A stretch of DNA of 10,134 nt from Bradyrhizobium sp. (GCA_025960445.1 JAICIT010000050.1:1-10134); one strand, 5' to 3'. Positions 1 through 6,676 are shown, numbered from the stretch's first letter. Numbers and translations are program-made. Notes: generated by a model from the sequence alone, not told the origin.

Positions 1-455
1 AGATCCAGTGTAGTTCCGGGTTGAACGCGAGCGACAATCACTCGCGGCACTGGCAGTTCGTCGAGGGAAAGACCGCTTCCGAGCCAAGGCTCCAGCAGAC
101 TGGCCGCCTGCTGTTTCGTGAATGGCCTGACCTCGACGATACCGGCTTGCGCGCGCATGGCCGCCGCTGCCGCTGCAGCGTCGCGGTCGAGATCGCGTCC
201 GGCGGCGGGGCGCACCTGTACAGTGATCTCGCTGGCTATCTCGGATTGCCACTCCGCGGCGGAGGCACTCACCAGCAATACCGTGCCCGTCGTAATCGAC
301 GCCAGGAACGTCATGATCGCTACGACCGCGACCAAAGCGCGCCCGGCAATCGAGGCGCGTGGCACGATCGGCGACAGGTTGCGCGCGCGCGCAGGCACCT
401 GCGGACGTTCGTTTCCCAGATCGACCATAGGGCCATGCTGGTCGGCTCTACTCAT
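1..455 (-). CDS. ftsX: Cell division protein FtsX, N-terminal part (cut by window edge)
   Basis: FtsX is the membrane subunit of the FtsEX complex, an ABC-transporter-like machine at the division site that activates periplasmic peptidoglycan hydrolases rather than moving a solute. The reading frame runs off the left edge, leaving 151 codons. Visible are a cytoplasmic N-terminus of about 37 residues, one clear membrane helix at about residues 39-63 (SIAGRALVAVVAIMTF and following), and the start of the periplasmic domain, with EITVQVRP near 76-83 and QAASLLEPWLG near 116-126, typical of the FtsX extracytoplasmic domain. The ATG lies inside the end of ftsE: the two genes overlap by 8 bases (448-455), so translation is probably coupled. 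Identification rests on position directly after ftsE, topology and domain resemblance. The C-terminal membrane helices are outside the window, so intactness cannot be judged. Confidence 0.9.
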   Translation of the reverse strand, partial: MSRADQHGPMVDLGNERPQVPARARNLSPIVPRASIAGRALVAVVAIMTFLASITTGTVLLVSASAAEWQSEIASEITVQVRPAAGRDLDRDAAAAAAAMRAQAGIVEVRPFTKQQAASLLEPWLGSGLSLDELPVPRVIVARVQPGTTLD

Positions 456-1107
456 AGATATGCAACCGTCCCTGATGCAGCACGAGCCGCCGCGCCTCGT
501 ACTGATCCATCAAGGTGATGTCATGAGTCGCAATTATCACAGCAGTGCCGGATTTGTTCAATTCAATAAACAGCCGCAGCAATCGACGTCCCAGCGTTGG
601 ATCGACATTGCCGGTCGGCTCGTCCGCCAGCAACAGGTGCGGCCGCGAGATTACCGCGCGCGCGATCGCCGCGCGCTGCTTCTCGCCGCCGGAAAGGATG
701 GGCGGCAGGGCGTCCATCCGTTCGCCGAGACCAACCCATTTCAGCAGATCGATGACCTCCTTGCGATAGCTGGATTCCTCGCGGCCCATCACCCGAAACG
801 GCAACGCGACGTTCTCATAGGTGGTCATGTGATCGAGCAGGCGAAAGTCCTGCAACACGATACCGATCCGCTTGCGCAGATCGGCTATCTGTTCCTTGCC
901 GAGCAATGCCACGTCATGGCCGAATAGGTTGACCAAACCGCGCGTGGGCCGCAGCGAAAGGAACAGCAGCTTCAGCAGCGAGGTCTTTCCGGCGCCCGAG
1001 GGGCCGGTGAGGAACTGAAAGGAATGGGCGGGTATCTCGAAATTCAGGTCGCGCAGAATTTCCGGGCCGAGCCCGTAGCGCAATCCGACATTTTCGAACC
1101 GAACCAA
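448..1107 (-). CDS. ftsE: Cell division ATP-binding protein FtsE
   Basis: FtsE is the cytoplasmic ATPase of the FtsEX complex; ATP binding and hydrolysis drive conformational change through FtsX to septal cell-wall hydrolases. The 219-residue protein has the usual family length and all ABC motifs: Walker A GPSGAGKT (35-42), Q-loop glutamine 86 in VLQDFR, signature LSGGEKQR (138-145), Walker B LLLADEP ending at Glu163, and H-loop His195 in ATHD. QDFRLL after the Q-loop is characteristic of FtsE rather than a generic transporter. The start codon is TTG: GGAG at 1117-1114 sits six bases before it, and the protein begins MVRFENVGLRYG as FtsE proteins do, so I prefer it over any internal ATG. It is the first gene of an ftsE-ftsX unit, divergent from the zinc-ribbon/cpdR unit. 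Nothing appears broken. Confidence 0.97.
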   Translation of the reverse strand: MVRFENVGLRYGLGPEILRDLNFEIPAHSFQFLTGPSGAGKTSLLKLLFLSLRPTRGLVNLFGHDVALLGKEQIADLRKRIGIVLQDFRLLDHMTTYENVALPFRVMGREESSYRKEVIDLLKWVGLGERMDALPPILSGGEKQRAAIARAVISRPHLLLADEPTGNVDPTLGRRLLRLFIELNKSGTAVIIATHDITLMDQYEARRLVLHQGRLHIYE

Positions 1108-1338
1108 TCTCAGCTCCGTTCGATATGAGGCCTGGCCAGATACCGAAAACCACAGGCACGGCGCTCAGCGGCGGCGGCTCGGCAGTCGTTCAAGTAAGGC
1201 GGTTGTGCTTCGGTTATGGTTTCCGATTCGTTAACGGTCGGCTTGTAGCATTCCGCTGCCCCGTTTTCGAACTTCTGACTGGCGTGTTCCGGCGGCAGTC
1301 CGTCAACAGGGCGCGCGCACAACGTCGAGATAAGCTCC
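1108..1338. promoter_or_regulatory. Divergent spacer between ftsE and the zinc-ribbon gene
   Basis: This 231-bp stretch separates two divergently transcribed units and must carry both promoters. I could not pick out convincing -35/-10 boxes. Two items are visible: one GANTC site (GATTC, 1225-1229), the target of the alphaproteobacterial cell-cycle methylase CcrM, immediately followed by the palindrome CGTTAACG (1229-1236), which contains a TTAAC half-site of CtrA type. No second TTAA at the spacing of a full CtrA box was found. Short reading frames crossing the region look like shadows and have no recognisable protein. Confidence 0.4.
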
Positions 1339-2208
1339 ATGCACATCATTTGTCCCCATTGTACAACGTCCTATGCCATCGATCCGGCTACTCTGGGGGT
1401 CTCCGGGCGCAATGTGCGTTGTTCCCGGTGCAAGGAGATCTGGCTCGCGCGGCCGGATGACGCAGCCGATATGCTCGCCTCAGCGGCGGCTATGGCCGAA
1501 TCCGGCCAAGAGGAAGGGAATAGCGATGCTGCCGCGGAATGGGGCACACACGCCACCCGCGGCGGCGACGACGACGAGCGTTATGAGCAGCAAACGCCTG
1601 TCGTTGAAAGCCCCTCGATTTCGAGTGATTGGCCCGCTGCCGATTTCGATTGGACGTCCAGCTCGCAGGACGACAGCGTCGACGCCAAATTCGAAGTTCC
1701 GCACCGCGCAAAGTGGTTCGGCAAGGCTGCACGTCGGCACAGATCATCTCAAGAGCCGCGCAAGCCTTTCCTCAATCTCCCCCTCGCCTGCACCGCGATG
1801 GGCACGCTGGTCCTCGCCTTGGTGATTTGGCGCGTTGATGTGGTGCGGCTGCTCCCACAGACGGCGACATTTTATAAACTGGTGGGCCTCGAGGTAAATC
1901 TTCGCGGACTGTTGTTCAAGGATGTGAAGATCACCTCCGAGACCCTCGAAAGCAAGCCGGTGCTGGTAATCGATGGCGTGATAACAGGCGAAAACCGCAA
2001 GACGGTCGAACTGCCGCGGCTCCGCTTCAGTGTCCGCGACGCGCAAGGCGCGGAGATTTACGCCTGGAATTCGGTACTCGATCAGCCGGTGCTGAAGCCA
2101 GGCGACTACGTTCGGTTCAAGTCACGCCTGGCATCACCGCCTCCGGAAGGACGCAGCATCGATGTGCGTTTCTTCAACAAGCGAGATATGGTCAATGGCA
2201 GCGCGTGA
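1339..2208 (+). CDS. Zinc-ribbon (MJ0042-type) membrane protein with C-terminal DUF3426-like domain
   Basis: This 289-residue protein has three parts. The N-terminus is a small zinc ribbon of the MJ0042 type, with CPHC (Cys5, Cys8) and CSRC (Cys28, Cys31) as the likely four zinc ligands. A long acidic, Ser/Ala/Gly-rich linker (about 40-140) has low complexity and is probably disordered. A single membrane helix at about 147-167 is followed by a roughly 115-residue domain containing VELPRLRFSVRDAQG and PVLKPGDYVRFKSRLASPP, which matches the DUF3426 pattern. Predicted topology puts the zinc ribbon in the cytoplasm and the C-terminal domain in the periplasm. Molecular function is not established; a nucleic-acid or protein binding role for the ribbon is only inference. 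The ATG at 1339 is chosen because the zinc-ribbon Cys motif begins four residues later, as usual in the family. cpdR follows after 27 bp on the same strand, so the two are probably cotranscribed. Confidence 0.88.
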   Translation: MHIICPHCTTSYAIDPATLGVSGRNVRCSRCKEIWLARPDDAADMLASAAAMAESGQEEGNSDAAAEWGTHATRGGDDDERYEQQTPVVESPSISSDWPAADFDWTSSSQDDSVDAKFEVPHRAKWFGKAARRHRSSQEPRKPFLNLPLACTAMGTLVLALVIWRVDVVRLLPQTATFYKLVGLEVNLRGLLFKDVKITSETLESKPVLVIDGVITGENRKTVELPRLRFSVRDAQGAEIYAWNSVLDQPVLKPGDYVRFKSRLASPPPEGRSIDVRFFNKRDMVNGSA

Positions 2209-2235
2209 ACCATCTGATTTTGCAACGGAGGCCTC

Positions 2236-2646
2236 ATGGCGCGCGTGTTGATTGCAGACGACGAAGAAGCGATGCGCATGCTGGTGGCGCGCGCCATCGC
2301 AATGGACGGCCACAATGTCGCTATCGCGCAAGACGGCGCAGAGGCCCTCGAAATTCTCAACCGCGACGGCGGCGCGTACGAGCTGTTGCTTACCGATATC
2401 AAGATGCCGGTGATGGATGGGATCGCGCTGGCGCTCGCGGCGGCGCGTGACTTTCCCAACCTGACGATTCTCTTGATGACCGGCTTTGCTGATCAGCGCG
2501 AGCGCGCCCACGGCCTCGACGCCATCATTCATGACGTCATTACCAAGCCGTTTTCGGTGGCCGGTATCCGGGCCGCCGTGTCTGCTGCCCTCGGCGCGCG
2601 CAAGGACGGCCTGGCCCAAGCCGCGACGAACACGGGTGCGGCTTAA
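2236..2646 (+). CDS. cpdR: Single-domain response regulator CpdR
   Basis: CpdR is a stand-alone receiver domain of the alphaproteobacterial cell-cycle phosphorelay (CckA-ChpT). In Caulobacter, unphosphorylated CpdR primes the ClpXP protease for substrates and thereby leads to CtrA destruction; phosphorylation switches this off. All receiver residues are present: acidic pair Asp8/Asp9, phospho-acceptor Asp54 in LTDIKMPVMDG, Thr82 in LMTGF, and Lys104 in TKPFS. The stretch LTILLMTGFADQRERA followed by GLDAIIHDVITKPFS is so close to the Caulobacter protein as I recall it that the assignment is firm. A GGAGG ribosome binding site at 2227-2231 fixes the start. The 136-residue product has a tail of about 16 residues beyond the receiver fold, ending in two alanines. 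It follows the zinc-ribbon gene by 27 bp. Its stop codon overlaps that of the convergent TIGR02302 gene. Confidence 0.95.
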   Translation: MARVLIADDEEAMRMLVARAIAMDGHNVAIAQDGAEALEILNRDGGAYELLLTDIKMPVMDGIALALAAARDFPNLTILLMTGFADQRERAHGLDAIIHDVITKPFSVAGIRAAVSAALGARKDGLAQAATNTGAA

Positions 2647-5222
2647 TAATCCTTCAGCAAGCGCTCGATGTAGTCGAGCTCGAGTTGCGGACGCTGCGGA
2701 TCAGCGAGGCGCCGGCGAAGTTCCTCCAGAATGCGTCGCGCCCGCTGCACGTCGATTTCGCCGGGAATCTTCACAGTGAAATCGTCGCCGAATTCGCGCC
2801 CGTGGAGCGGTCGCCCGAGTGGGTCGGTCTGGTTGCCGCCGTTCTGCTGACGGCCGACGCGCATACCCGGACCGGCGCCCTGTCCCTGGCCTTCGCCTTG
2901 TTGCATGGCTTGTGCAAGGCTTTGAGCGCCCTTGCGTAGCGCGTCCAGAGCCTTGCCCTGTGAGTCCACCGCTGCGTCGGCGTTGCCCTCGCCCAGGCTG
3001 CTGCCGGCGTCACCCATTGCGGAGTCGGCCTGGCCGAGCCCGTCCTCGCCATCGCCGTCCTGATCACCTTGTTCGCCCTGTTCACCCGGCTGTCCCTGTT
3101 GGCCGCGCTCGCCGCGTTGGCCTTGCCCCATGCCACGCTTCGCAAGCTCCTGCTGCAATTTCTTCAGCCGGTCGCGCAAAGCCTGCTGGTCTTGCTGCAG
3201 GTCGCCCATGCCCTGATCGCCCTGCTTGCCGCGCATCCGATCGCGCCGCGAGTCCTGGCCCTGCTTGAAGGTCTTGTCTCGCAATTGCTGCTGTTTGCGG
3301 ATCATGTCTCCCAGCTCGTTCAGCGCCTGTTCCATGTCACCGTCGCCGGAGTCGCCGGGCTGCGCCATCTGAAGATTTTCGAGCATCTGCTGCAGCTGTT
3401 CGAGCAATTGCTTGGCGGCTTCCTTGTCGCCGGACCGAGACAGCCGCTCCATCCGCTCGATCATGTTCTCGAGATCCTGCTGGCGCATCACCCTGGTGTT
3501 GGGATCGAGCGGCCGCGCCAATTGCTGCGGATTGTTGCGGAGCTGCTCGGCAAGCTGACGCATGAAATTGTCGAGCGCGGCGCGCAGCTTGTCCGTCAGC
3601 TTCTTGATCTCTTCGTCGCTGGCGCCACGCTCCAGAGCCTGCTTCAGCGCGTCCTGAGCCGCGCGCAACGCCTTGTCCACGTCGGTGATGTCACCGTCCT
3701 CGATCGTGACGGCGAGCGCCCACAGGCTCGCCACAACTTCGCGCAGCGCGGCGTCACCGCGGGCGGCTTCCAACTGGTGCGCGACGCTATAGAGCCCGAG
3801 ATATTGGCCGGCCTCCGGCGTGAACAATTCTGGAGCTATCATCAGCGCATCGAGCGCCGCATAGACTTGTGAATTCTGATTTGCATCCAGCGCGAGAATC
3901 CGGCGCTGCTCGATCAGTGCCCGCGCCAGCGGCTTGGTGAACAGCCGTTCCGGCAGCCGCATGTTAAACGGTTCGCTCCGACCTTCATTGCCGGCCTCGT
4001 CCTTGGCGGTCAAAGTCAGCGTCACATCGGCACCGGCGTACGGGTCCTCGCTGAGATCCTTGACCGTCTGCCCAACTCCATTGCGAGTCCGCGCATTGGG
4101 GAGCACCAGGGAAAATTGCGGCGGCTCGAACAAGGGCCGCGCTTCCGCCGAGCTGTTCTCGGATGTGCCTTGTGGCGCATCGCCTCGGCGTACCGCGAAA
4201 TGCGCCTGAGCATCGGTGACGCCGTAATCGTCGTCGAGCTTGTAGGACAATTGCAGTGAGCCGCGGGCCTGACGCTCGGGATCTTTCGCAAGCGAAATGA
4301 CGGGCGCGCGGTCCGGAACTGCGCTGAACCTCCATTGCGGCTGACCGGATGGGGCGCGGACGTGCGCGGTGCCGTCGCCCGAAATGATGAAGTGCCGTTC
4401 GTTGGTCCCTTTCGGCGCCTGCTCGGCTGGTTGGGTCTCAGCTACACCGCCGCCGGCGAGTACATCGAGCGTACCGCCGCTTGACCGAACAATGAGAGTG
4501 CTGCCCGCCGGAACCGGCAATGGCCCGGCGGTCGGCACTCCCGCGTCCTTGTTTGCCGCCGATAAAATGATCGGCGGCTTGCCGGTATAGAGCGGAGGCG
4601 TCACCCAGGCGTCGATTCGGATATTGGCCGGCGAAAGCACGCCATTCCAGTCGAACGCCGCCTCCGTGCGCAGCATGCGCTCGTCGCCAGCGGCCACATA
4701 GGCCGCGACCAGCATCACCGCGACCAGCGCGCGCAGCGCCCATGGATCGTGGATCGGCAGCCGGGGTGACGGAAGACCGGCACGGATCCGCTTCAGCGAG
4801 GCCAGCGTGCGCTCACGCTGAGCCTGCCAGAGCGCCTGAGCGAATGGGTCTTGCGTCGCTAGCGTGTCCGTGAGCGCGGTGGCAGGGCGATGCCGGATAC
4901 CAGAGCCGCGGTCGAGCCTGCTCAACCCCTCTTCCCGACTCGGCCAGCGAAACCTGATCAACGGAAAAATCGCGCCCAGCGCCGCGAGAACAAAGAGGAT
5001 CAGGCCGGCAGCACGCGCCACAAATGGCAATGCCAGCCACACCCCGGCCCAGGAGACCACCAGAAATAGTCCGATGATCGTCAGCAGCCGGGCCAGATGT
5101 GGCCAGCTTCGCTCCCAGGCGATGGCATATCTCGCCCGCTGCAGCGCCTGCGCCAATTTCAGCCGTGAAAGGGCATCATGGCTGCGCGCTGACTCTGAGG
5201 GATCGGGGTTAGCTCCGCTCAT
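2643..5222 (-). CDS. TIGR02302 / DUF4175 family membrane protein of unknown function
   Basis: This large protein (859 residues) resembles the alphaproteobacterial TIGR02302/DUF4175 family, which has no established role. Two membrane helices lie at about 44-66 and 69-91 and a third at about 162-178. A probably periplasmic region of some 250 residues follows, with WVTPPLYTGKPP near 206-217 and beta-rich segments ending in LTLTAKDEAGNEGRSEPF. From about 430 to 700 it is helical and very rich in Gln, Leu, Glu and Lys, with likely coiled coils (for example AAKQLLEQLQQMLENLQM). Then come a Gly-Gln-rich collagen-like tract, a Gly/Ala linker, and a conserved-looking C-terminus (DDFTVKIPGEIDVQRARRILEE and on). 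A TTG lies directly before the ATG, but GGAG at 5231-5228 is five bases from the ATG and only two from the TTG, so the ATG at 5222 is chosen. The gene converges on cpdR with a 4-bp overlap and looks intact. Family assignment is from memory of domain layout, not a search. Confidence 0.87.
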   Translation of the reverse strand: MSGANPDPSESARSHDALSRLKLAQALQRARYAIAWERSWPHLARLLTIIGLFLVVSWAGVWLALPFVARAAGLILFVLAALGAIFPLIRFRWPSREEGLSRLDRGSGIRHRPATALTDTLATQDPFAQALWQAQRERTLASLKRIRAGLPSPRLPIHDPWALRALVAVMLVAAYVAAGDERMLRTEAAFDWNGVLSPANIRIDAWVTPPLYTGKPPIILSAANKDAGVPTAGPLPVPAGSTLIVRSSGGTLDVLAGGGVAETQPAEQAPKGTNERHFIISGDGTAHVRAPSGQPQWRFSAVPDRAPVISLAKDPERQARGSLQLSYKLDDDYGVTDAQAHFAVRRGDAPQGTSENSSAEARPLFEPPQFSLVLPNARTRNGVGQTVKDLSEDPYAGADVTLTLTAKDEAGNEGRSEPFNMRLPERLFTKPLARALIEQRRILALDANQNSQVYAALDALMIAPELFTPEAGQYLGLYSVAHQLEAARGDAALREVVASLWALAVTIEDGDITDVDKALRAAQDALKQALERGASDEEIKKLTDKLRAALDNFMRQLAEQLRNNPQQLARPLDPNTRVMRQQDLENMIERMERLSRSGDKEAAKQLLEQLQQMLENLQMAQPGDSGDGDMEQALNELGDMIRKQQQLRDKTFKQGQDSRRDRMRGKQGDQGMGDLQQDQQALRDRLKKLQQELAKRGMGQGQRGERGQQGQPGEQGEQGDQDGDGEDGLGQADSAMGDAGSSLGEGNADAAVDSQGKALDALRKGAQSLAQAMQQGEGQGQGAGPGMRVGRQQNGGNQTDPLGRPLHGREFGDDFTVKIPGEIDVQRARRILEELRRRLADPQRPQLELDYIERLLKDY
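3060..3122 (-). repeat. Collagen-like Gly-X-Y tract inside the TIGR02302 protein
   Basis: Seven consecutive Gly-X-Y triplets are encoded here: GQR, GER, GQQ, GQP, GEQ, GEQ, GDQ (about residues 701-721). They are flanked by further Gly/Gln/Asp-rich sequence without strict periodicity. Seven triplets is short for a stable collagen triple helix, so this may simply be a flexible hydrophilic linker between the coiled-coil region and the conserved C-terminus. Confidence 0.7.
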
Positions 5223-5232
5223 CAACTCTCCG

Positions 5233-5250
5233 GGTTTCCGAAGCGAAACC
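5233..5250 (-). other. Small hairpin just upstream of the TIGR02302 ribosome binding site
   Basis: Read on the minus strand, GGTTTC and GAAACC form a 6-bp perfect stem around a 6-base loop (GCTTCG). The structure ends two bases before the GGAGAG ribosome binding site. It would lie in the 5' leader if transcription starts further upstream. A translational role is possible but unproven; a stem this short can occur by chance. Confidence 0.35.
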
Positions 5251-5390
5251 TAGCACAACGGCGGCACTGAGGCAGCCGTTCCGGTGAGTAATCCGCATCC
5301 TGATCGAACCATAACACGAAGGCGTGACTGCACCCCCGCGACCTCGTAACGTCCGGCTTCCGCCATCAAGGGAAACAACAAGGAGACATT
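5251..5390. promoter_or_regulatory. Divergent spacer between the TIGR02302 gene and the decarboxylase/dehydrogenase unit
   Basis: Two units diverge from this short stretch, so both promoters should lie in it. I see no convincing promoter boxes or operator-like inverted repeats. The clear signal is an AGGAG ribosome binding site at 5381-5385, five bases before the decarboxylase ATG. No regulator gene lies next to the unit. Confidence 0.35.
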
Positions 5391-5771
5391 ATGGACAAGA
5401 AAACCCACGATAAAGGACTGGAAATTCGCAAAGCTGTGCTCGGCGAGGCCTATGTTTCCAACGCACTCAAGAATGCCGACGATTTCAACAGGCCATTCCA
5501 GGAACTCGTCTCCGAATATTGCTGGGGCGCGGTGTGGGGCCGCGAGGAGCTGCCGCGCAAAACCCGCAGCATGCTCAATCTTGCGATGATCTCGATTCTG
5601 AACCGGCCGCACGAGTTGCGGGTGCATATCAAGGGCGCGCTGGTGAACGGCGTCACCAAGGACGAGATTCGCGAAATCTTCATGCAGGTGGCGATCTATG
5701 CTGGCATACCCGCGGGCGTCGACAGTTTCCGCATCGCGCGCGAGGTGTTCGCCGAGTTGGACAAGGGCTGA
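5391..5771 (+). CDS. Carboxymuconolactone decarboxylase family protein (PcaC-like)
   Basis: The 126-residue protein resembles 4-carboxymuconolactone decarboxylase (PcaC) along its whole length: KGLEIRKAVLGEAYV at the N-terminus, the WGAVWGREELPRKTRS segment (45-60), HELRVHIKGALVNGVTKDE (74-92) and a C-terminal IYAGIPAG (102-109). PcaC decarboxylates gamma-carboxymuconolactone in the protocatechuate branch of the beta-ketoadipate pathway. The CxxC pair of AhpD-type peroxidase members is absent (there is one Cys, at 44), so alkylhydroperoxidase chemistry is unlikely. No other pca gene is present, so the true substrate may differ and I give no gene symbol. AGGAG lies five bases before the ATG. 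The dehydrogenase gene follows after 11 bp, which strongly suggests an operon and linked chemistry on a carboxylic or hydroxy-acid substrate. Confidence 0.9.
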   Translation: MDKKTHDKGLEIRKAVLGEAYVSNALKNADDFNRPFQELVSEYCWGAVWGREELPRKTRSMLNLAMISILNRPHELRVHIKGALVNGVTKDEIREIFMQVAIYAGIPAGVDSFRIAREVFAELDKG

Positions 5772-5782
5772 GGGCTAAACAG

Positions 5783-6676
5783 ATGGAGATCGGATTCATC
5801 GGCCTTGGCAAGATGGGCTTTCCCATGGCCCGTCGCCTGATCGAAGCAAAACACCAGCTCGTCGTGTTCGATCAGCGCAAGGAGGCCATCGACAAGCTGG
5901 TCGCGCTCGGCGCGCAGGCTGCCTCCTCGCCGCAAGAGGTAGCCGACTGCGCCGAGACCGTGATGGCGAGCCTTCCGTCGCTGCAGGCGTCGCTCGAGGT
6001 CGCCACCGGCGCAGCCGGCGTCATCGAAGGTAAGCGCGTCAGGCGCTTCGTCGATCTTTCCACGGTCGGATCGCACATGGCCGTGCGCATTCATGATTTT
6101 CTGGTAAAACGCAACATTGTGCAGCTCGATAGTCCCGTGAGCGGCGGGGTCGGCGGCGCCGAGAACGGAACGCTTGCGGTCATGGTCTCGGGTCCAAAAC
6201 CGGATTTCGAGGCGGTGAAGCCGGCGCTGAATGTCATTGGCAAGGTGTTCTTCATCGACAAAAAGCCCGGCTCTGCGCAGACCATGAAGCTGGCGAACAA
6301 CCTGTTGTCCGCGACGGCGGTCGTCGCCACTTCGGAAGCCGTGGTGATGGGCGTCAAGTCAGGGCTGGATCCGAAAGTCATGATCGACGTGATCAACTCA
6401 GGGTCCGGGCTCAACACTGCCAGCCGCGACAAATTTCCGCGCTCGATCCTGCCACGCACGTTCGACTTCGGTTTCGCGACCGGACTGATGGTAAAGGACG
6501 TGCGGCTCTGCCTCGAGGAAGCGAAAGCCCTCGGACTATCGATGGAAGTCGCCGAAGCGGTCGGGCGTCTGTGGGAAGTTGTGATCCGCGAAATGGGCGC
6601 GGATTCCGATTTCACCTCGGCGATCAAGCCAATTGAAAAAGCCGCAGGCGTGGTGGTGGGAGGCGCGAAGAGCTAG
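5783..6676 (+). CDS. NAD(P)-dependent beta-hydroxyacid dehydrogenase (3-hydroxyisobutyrate dehydrogenase family)
   Basis: The 297-residue protein belongs to the beta-hydroxyacid dehydrogenase family, which oxidises 3-hydroxyisobutyrate or reduces tartronate semialdehyde and related compounds. Visible motifs are the Rossmann signature IGLGKMGFPM (6-15), the substrate-binding segment DSPVSGGVGGAENGTLAVM (116-134), the catalytic lysine 169 in MKLANNLL, and Lys238-Asp239 in the C-terminal helical domain. Asp30 at the end of the second strand (VVFDQR) would favour NAD over NADP, since NADP-specific members usually carry Arg or Lys nearby; this is inference. The ATG at 5783 is preferred because IGFIGLGKMG must lie at the N-terminus; the frame is open further upstream but only overlaps the decarboxylase gene. 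GAGG at 5770-5773 is a plausible ribosome binding site. Exact substrate is unknown. The gene converges on lysA across 55 bp with no recognisable terminator. Confidence 0.92.
   Translation: MEIGFIGLGKMGFPMARRLIEAKHQLVVFDQRKEAIDKLVALGAQAASSPQEVADCAETVMASLPSLQASLEVATGAAGVIEGKRVRRFVDLSTVGSHMAVRIHDFLVKRNIVQLDSPVSGGVGGAENGTLAVMVSGPKPDFEAVKPALNVIGKVFFIDKKPGSAQTMKLANNLLSATAVVATSEAVVMGVKSGLDPKVMIDVINSGSGLNTASRDKFPRSILPRTFDFGFATGLMVKDVRLCLEEAKALGLSMEVAEAVGRLWEVVIREMGADSDFTSAIKPIEKAAGVVVGGAKS

Noticed and set aside
118..927. Long plus-strand reading frame (269 codons) opposite ftsX and ftsE
   Set aside because: It is antisense to two well-supported genes, has Arg/Ala/His-rich composition typical of GC-rich shadow frames, and shows no recognisable domain.
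1229..1236. CGTTAACG as a full CtrA binding site
   Set aside because: Only one TTAA half is present; no second half at the needed spacing was found.
1110..1460. Small frames on both strands crossing the ftsE/zinc-ribbon spacer
   Set aside because: They lack plausible ribosome binding sites and recognisable features and overlap the start of the zinc-ribbon gene.
3069..3872. Leucine-rich plus-strand frame (267 codons) that looks like a membrane protein
   Set aside because: It is the complement of the Gln/Lys/Glu-rich coiled-coil region of the TIGR02302 gene: CAG glutamine codons read as CTG leucine on the other strand, producing false hydrophobicity.
5223..5225. TTG start for the TIGR02302 protein
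   Set aside because: It is only two bases from the GGAG core; the adjacent ATG at 5222 has normal spacing.
5391..5771. AhpD-like alkylhydroperoxidase function for the decarboxylase-family protein
   Set aside because: The CxxC active-site pair is missing; the sequence follows PcaC instead.
5519..5782. N-terminal extension of the dehydrogenase frame back to 5519
   Set aside because: The upstream part overlaps the decarboxylase gene in another frame, is Arg/Gly-rich, and would put about 88 unrelated residues before the Rossmann motif that normally begins at the N-terminus.
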